From assembly GCF_001412575.1 (NCBI RefSeq), contig NZ_CP011834.1, forward strand, positions 1,984,001-2,048,000: a stretch of DNA of 64,000 nt. The letters are read 5' to 3'. Below are positions 62,594-64,000 of this stretch, piece by piece; the first letter of the stretch is position 1; the number at the start of each line of letters is the position of its first letter. The notes below the pieces were generated by a model. That model was not told where the DNA came from. It searched no databases and saw only the letters and a program-made list of their open reading frames with translations. A program made the position numbers and the translations under genes. This stretch comes from Limnohabitans sp. 103DPR2. GTDB taxonomy: Bacteria; Pseudomonadota; Gammaproteobacteria; Burkholderiales; Burkholderiaceae_C.

Positions 62594-63559
62594 TTGAAAA
62601 TTGTTTTTCATGGCGACAATGCAGCCAACTTCCGCCCAGGCTTGGAAGATTTGCTGCAAGGTTCTCATCAGATTGTGACCATCTCACAAGAGTTTGAGGG
62701 GCCTGAAGACAAAGCGCATTTTGAAACTGCCGATGTGGTGGTTGGCGTGACCTTGAACGCGGACATGCCCCACCCCCACAAAATGCGACTGCTTCAAGCC
62801 CCCGCGGCTGGCACCGATGGCATTCAACGCAGTTGCCTTCCGTCCCATGCGCAATTGGCCAATTGCTTTGGCCATGAGAATGCCATTGCTGAATATGTGA
62901 TGGCGGCGCTGTTGTTGCGACATGTACCTTTGCATGAAGCAGATCGCGCCTTGCGCAAAGAAGAATGGCCATTTTTTGCAGGGCGACCGGGTGCCCTGCG
63001 AACTGAACTTGGGGCCCAAACCATGGGTTTGATCGGTTTTGGTCACATCGCCAAAACCCTGGCCCACCGTGCAAAAGCGTTCGGCATGCGTGTGGTCGTG
63101 GCCAATCGAAGTGACGTCACCAGCGCAGATGTCGATCAAAGCTTCAAGCTGGAAGATTTGCATTCTTTCATGCAAATTTGCGACGCAGTTGTTGTGACAC
63201 TGCCATTGACCGACAACACGCGAGGTTTGGTCGATGCAAAGGCGCTGGCTTGCATGAATAGCCATGCCGTCATTGTCAATGTTGGACGAGGCGCGGTCAT
63301 CGACGAAGCAGCCCTTTATCAAGCACTTCACGCGAAGCACATTGCTGGCGCCATCATCGACACTTGGTACCAATACCCAAGTACCGAGCAAGCCACTTGC
63401 GCGCCCTCTCAGTATGACTTTGCCAGCCTGTCCAACGTGCTGATGACGCCGCACATGTCTGGATGGACGACAGGTACGGTGCAAAGAAGAAAGCAAAGCA
63501 TTGCAGACAATATCAATCGATTGTCTCAAGGTCAGCCTCTGCTCAATGTCTTGAGTTGA
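62594..63559 (+). CDS. NAD-dependent D-2-hydroxyacid dehydrogenase
   Basis: The 321-residue enzyme has the Rossmann motif GLIGFGHIAKTLAHRA, NVGRGAVIDEAAL with the substrate Arg upstream, and the catalytic His in MTPHMSGWT. It interconverts 2-oxo and D-2-hydroxy acids such as glyoxylate, hydroxypyruvate or phosphonate analogues. It starts at a TTG with a weak ribosome binding site; no better Met is close. Confidence 0.88.
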   Translation: MKIVFHGDNAANFRPGLEDLLQGSHQIVTISQEFEGPEDKAHFETADVVVGVTLNADMPHPHKMRLLQAPAAGTDGIQRSCLPSHAQLANCFGHENAIAEYVMAALLLRHVPLHEADRALRKEEWPFFAGRPGALRTELGAQTMGLIGFGHIAKTLAHRAKAFGMRVVVANRSDVTSADVDQSFKLEDLHSFMQICDAVVVTLPLTDNTRGLVDAKALACMNSHAVIVNVGRGAVIDEAALYQALHAKHIAGAIIDTWYQYPSTEQATCAPSQYDFASLSNVLMTPHMSGWTTGTVQRRKQSIADNINRLSQGQPLLNVLS

Positions 63560-63580
63560 GTGGAGTTCTAGCGTGACTCG

Positions 63581-64000
63581 CTAGGTGCTTTGCCTTACAA
63601 CGATCTCAAAACCCAAATCAAGCTGCGCTTGCTCAGGCGTTTCACCATGGATCAACTGCAACAGCATCTGGGCTGCAGCCTCCCCCACTTGTGCTCGGGG
63701 TGTTCGAACAGTGGTGAGGGGTGGCCACATTTGATCGCTCCCCGTTAAATCATTGAAGCCCGCAATGGCCACTCGCTGTGGCACAGAGATACCGAGACGC
63801 ATGGCTGCCAACAAAGCGCCTTGCGCCAAGTCATCGTTGCAAAAGAAAATGGCATCGACGGCTGGATTTTGCTTCACGATTTGCTCAAACATCAAGCCGC
63901 CTAAGGCCAAAGATGAAGGCGCAGGGTTCAGCCACTCTAAGTTGGGGTCGTACTTTTGACTGGCCTTTAGGGCTTTACGCCAACCTTGCAATCTTTGCAT
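63581..64000 (-). CDS. LacI-family regulator, C-terminal part (cut by window edge)
   Basis: The visible 139 residues are the end of a LacI/GalR effector domain: AIFFCNDDLAQGALLAAMRLGISVPQRVAIAGFNDL is characteristic (shown as pieces CNDDLAQGAL and VAIAGFNDL), and the LTTVRTPRAQVGEAAAQMLL segment follows. The DNA-binding domain lies beyond the window. It is convergent with the hydroxyacid dehydrogenase gene. Confidence 0.9.
   Translation of the reverse strand: MQRLQGWRKALKASQKYDPNLEWLNPAPSSLALGGLMFEQIVKQNPAVDAIFFCNDDLAQGALLAAMRLGISVPQRVAIAGFNDLTGSDQMWPPLTTVRTPRAQVGEAAAQMLLQLIHGETPEQAQLDLGFEIVVRQST

Noticed and set aside
62684-63529. 281-codon minus-strand frame
   Set aside because: Antisense to the D-2-hydroxyacid dehydrogenase, whose Rossmann and catalytic motifs are clear.

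Overview
The window looks like a chromosomal segment of a betaproteobacterium in the order Burkholderiales, probably a freshwater Comamonadaceae relative. This is inferred from content: five complete tripartite-tricarboxylate (Bug/TctC) binding proteins plus the start of a probable sixth, a NahR/NagGH-type aromatic hydroxylase, PobA with an AraC-type regulator, a monomeric NADP isocitrate dehydrogenase, an NCS2 purine permease, and moderate GC with short intergenic gaps. No rRNA operon, insertion sequence, integrase, phage gene or CRISPR array was found.

Region by region. 1-3432: a sulfatase with a downstream exported protein (cut by the window edge), a divergent LysR regulator and an SGNH-like lipoprotein. 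3433-5821: a small accessory segment next to tRNA-Asn. It holds a four-helix membrane protein, a tightly coupled standalone ComEC-like metallo-beta-lactamase hydrolase, and an array of GTCCAGA palindromes. 5822-5939: tRNA-Asn(GUU) with promoter and terminator. 5968-18732: a co-directional 12.8-kb run for organophosphorus acquisition (reading direction: PhoX phosphatase, Bug protein, PhnD-C-E-E phosphonate/phosphite transporter, Fbp/Afu-type ABC transporter, HAD phosphatase, periplasmic glycerophosphodiesterase). 18848-19320: an adenylate cyclase relic.

19351-28623: a TauD-family dioxygenase divergent from a Bug protein coupled to a truncated haemoglobin, an ACR3 arsenite exporter, a rubredoxin missed by simple length cut-offs, an unknown conserved membrane protein, a YedK/HMCES DNA-protein crosslink protein, a response regulator/hybrid kinase pair, a ModE-like helix-turn-helix fragment and a histone-deacetylase-like amidohydrolase. 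28689-36503: a purine permease, a Fur-regulated iron ABC transporter (fbpA/fbpC on one strand, fbpB divergent), a radical SAM protein and a periplasmic thioredoxin.

36592-46643: two catabolic blocks. The first is BCCP, GntR regulator, CoA-transferase, Bug protein and carboxyltransferase, a biotin-dependent acyl-CoA (de)carboxylation operon without biotin carboxylase. The second is a salicylate-5-hydroxylase-like Rieske oxygenase (alpha, beta, ferredoxin) divergent from a NahR-like regulator, followed by pobA and an AraC regulator. 46733-51682: secreted GH13 amylase, YjdM, an FKBP lipoprotein and isocitrate dehydrogenase.

51699-64000: a TauE exporter, three MFS transporters, two Bug proteins, a fused swivel-first aconitase-family dehydratase overlapping a class V aminotransferase, a RidA deaminase, a D-2-hydroxyacid dehydrogenase and the C-terminal part of a LacI-type regulator running off the end. 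The dehydratase/aminotransferase pair with its divergent Bug protein looks like an unassigned pathway for an imported polycarboxylate or amino-carboxylate. That pair and the membrane protein/ComEC-like module with its palindrome array are the two best candidates for undescribed biology here.
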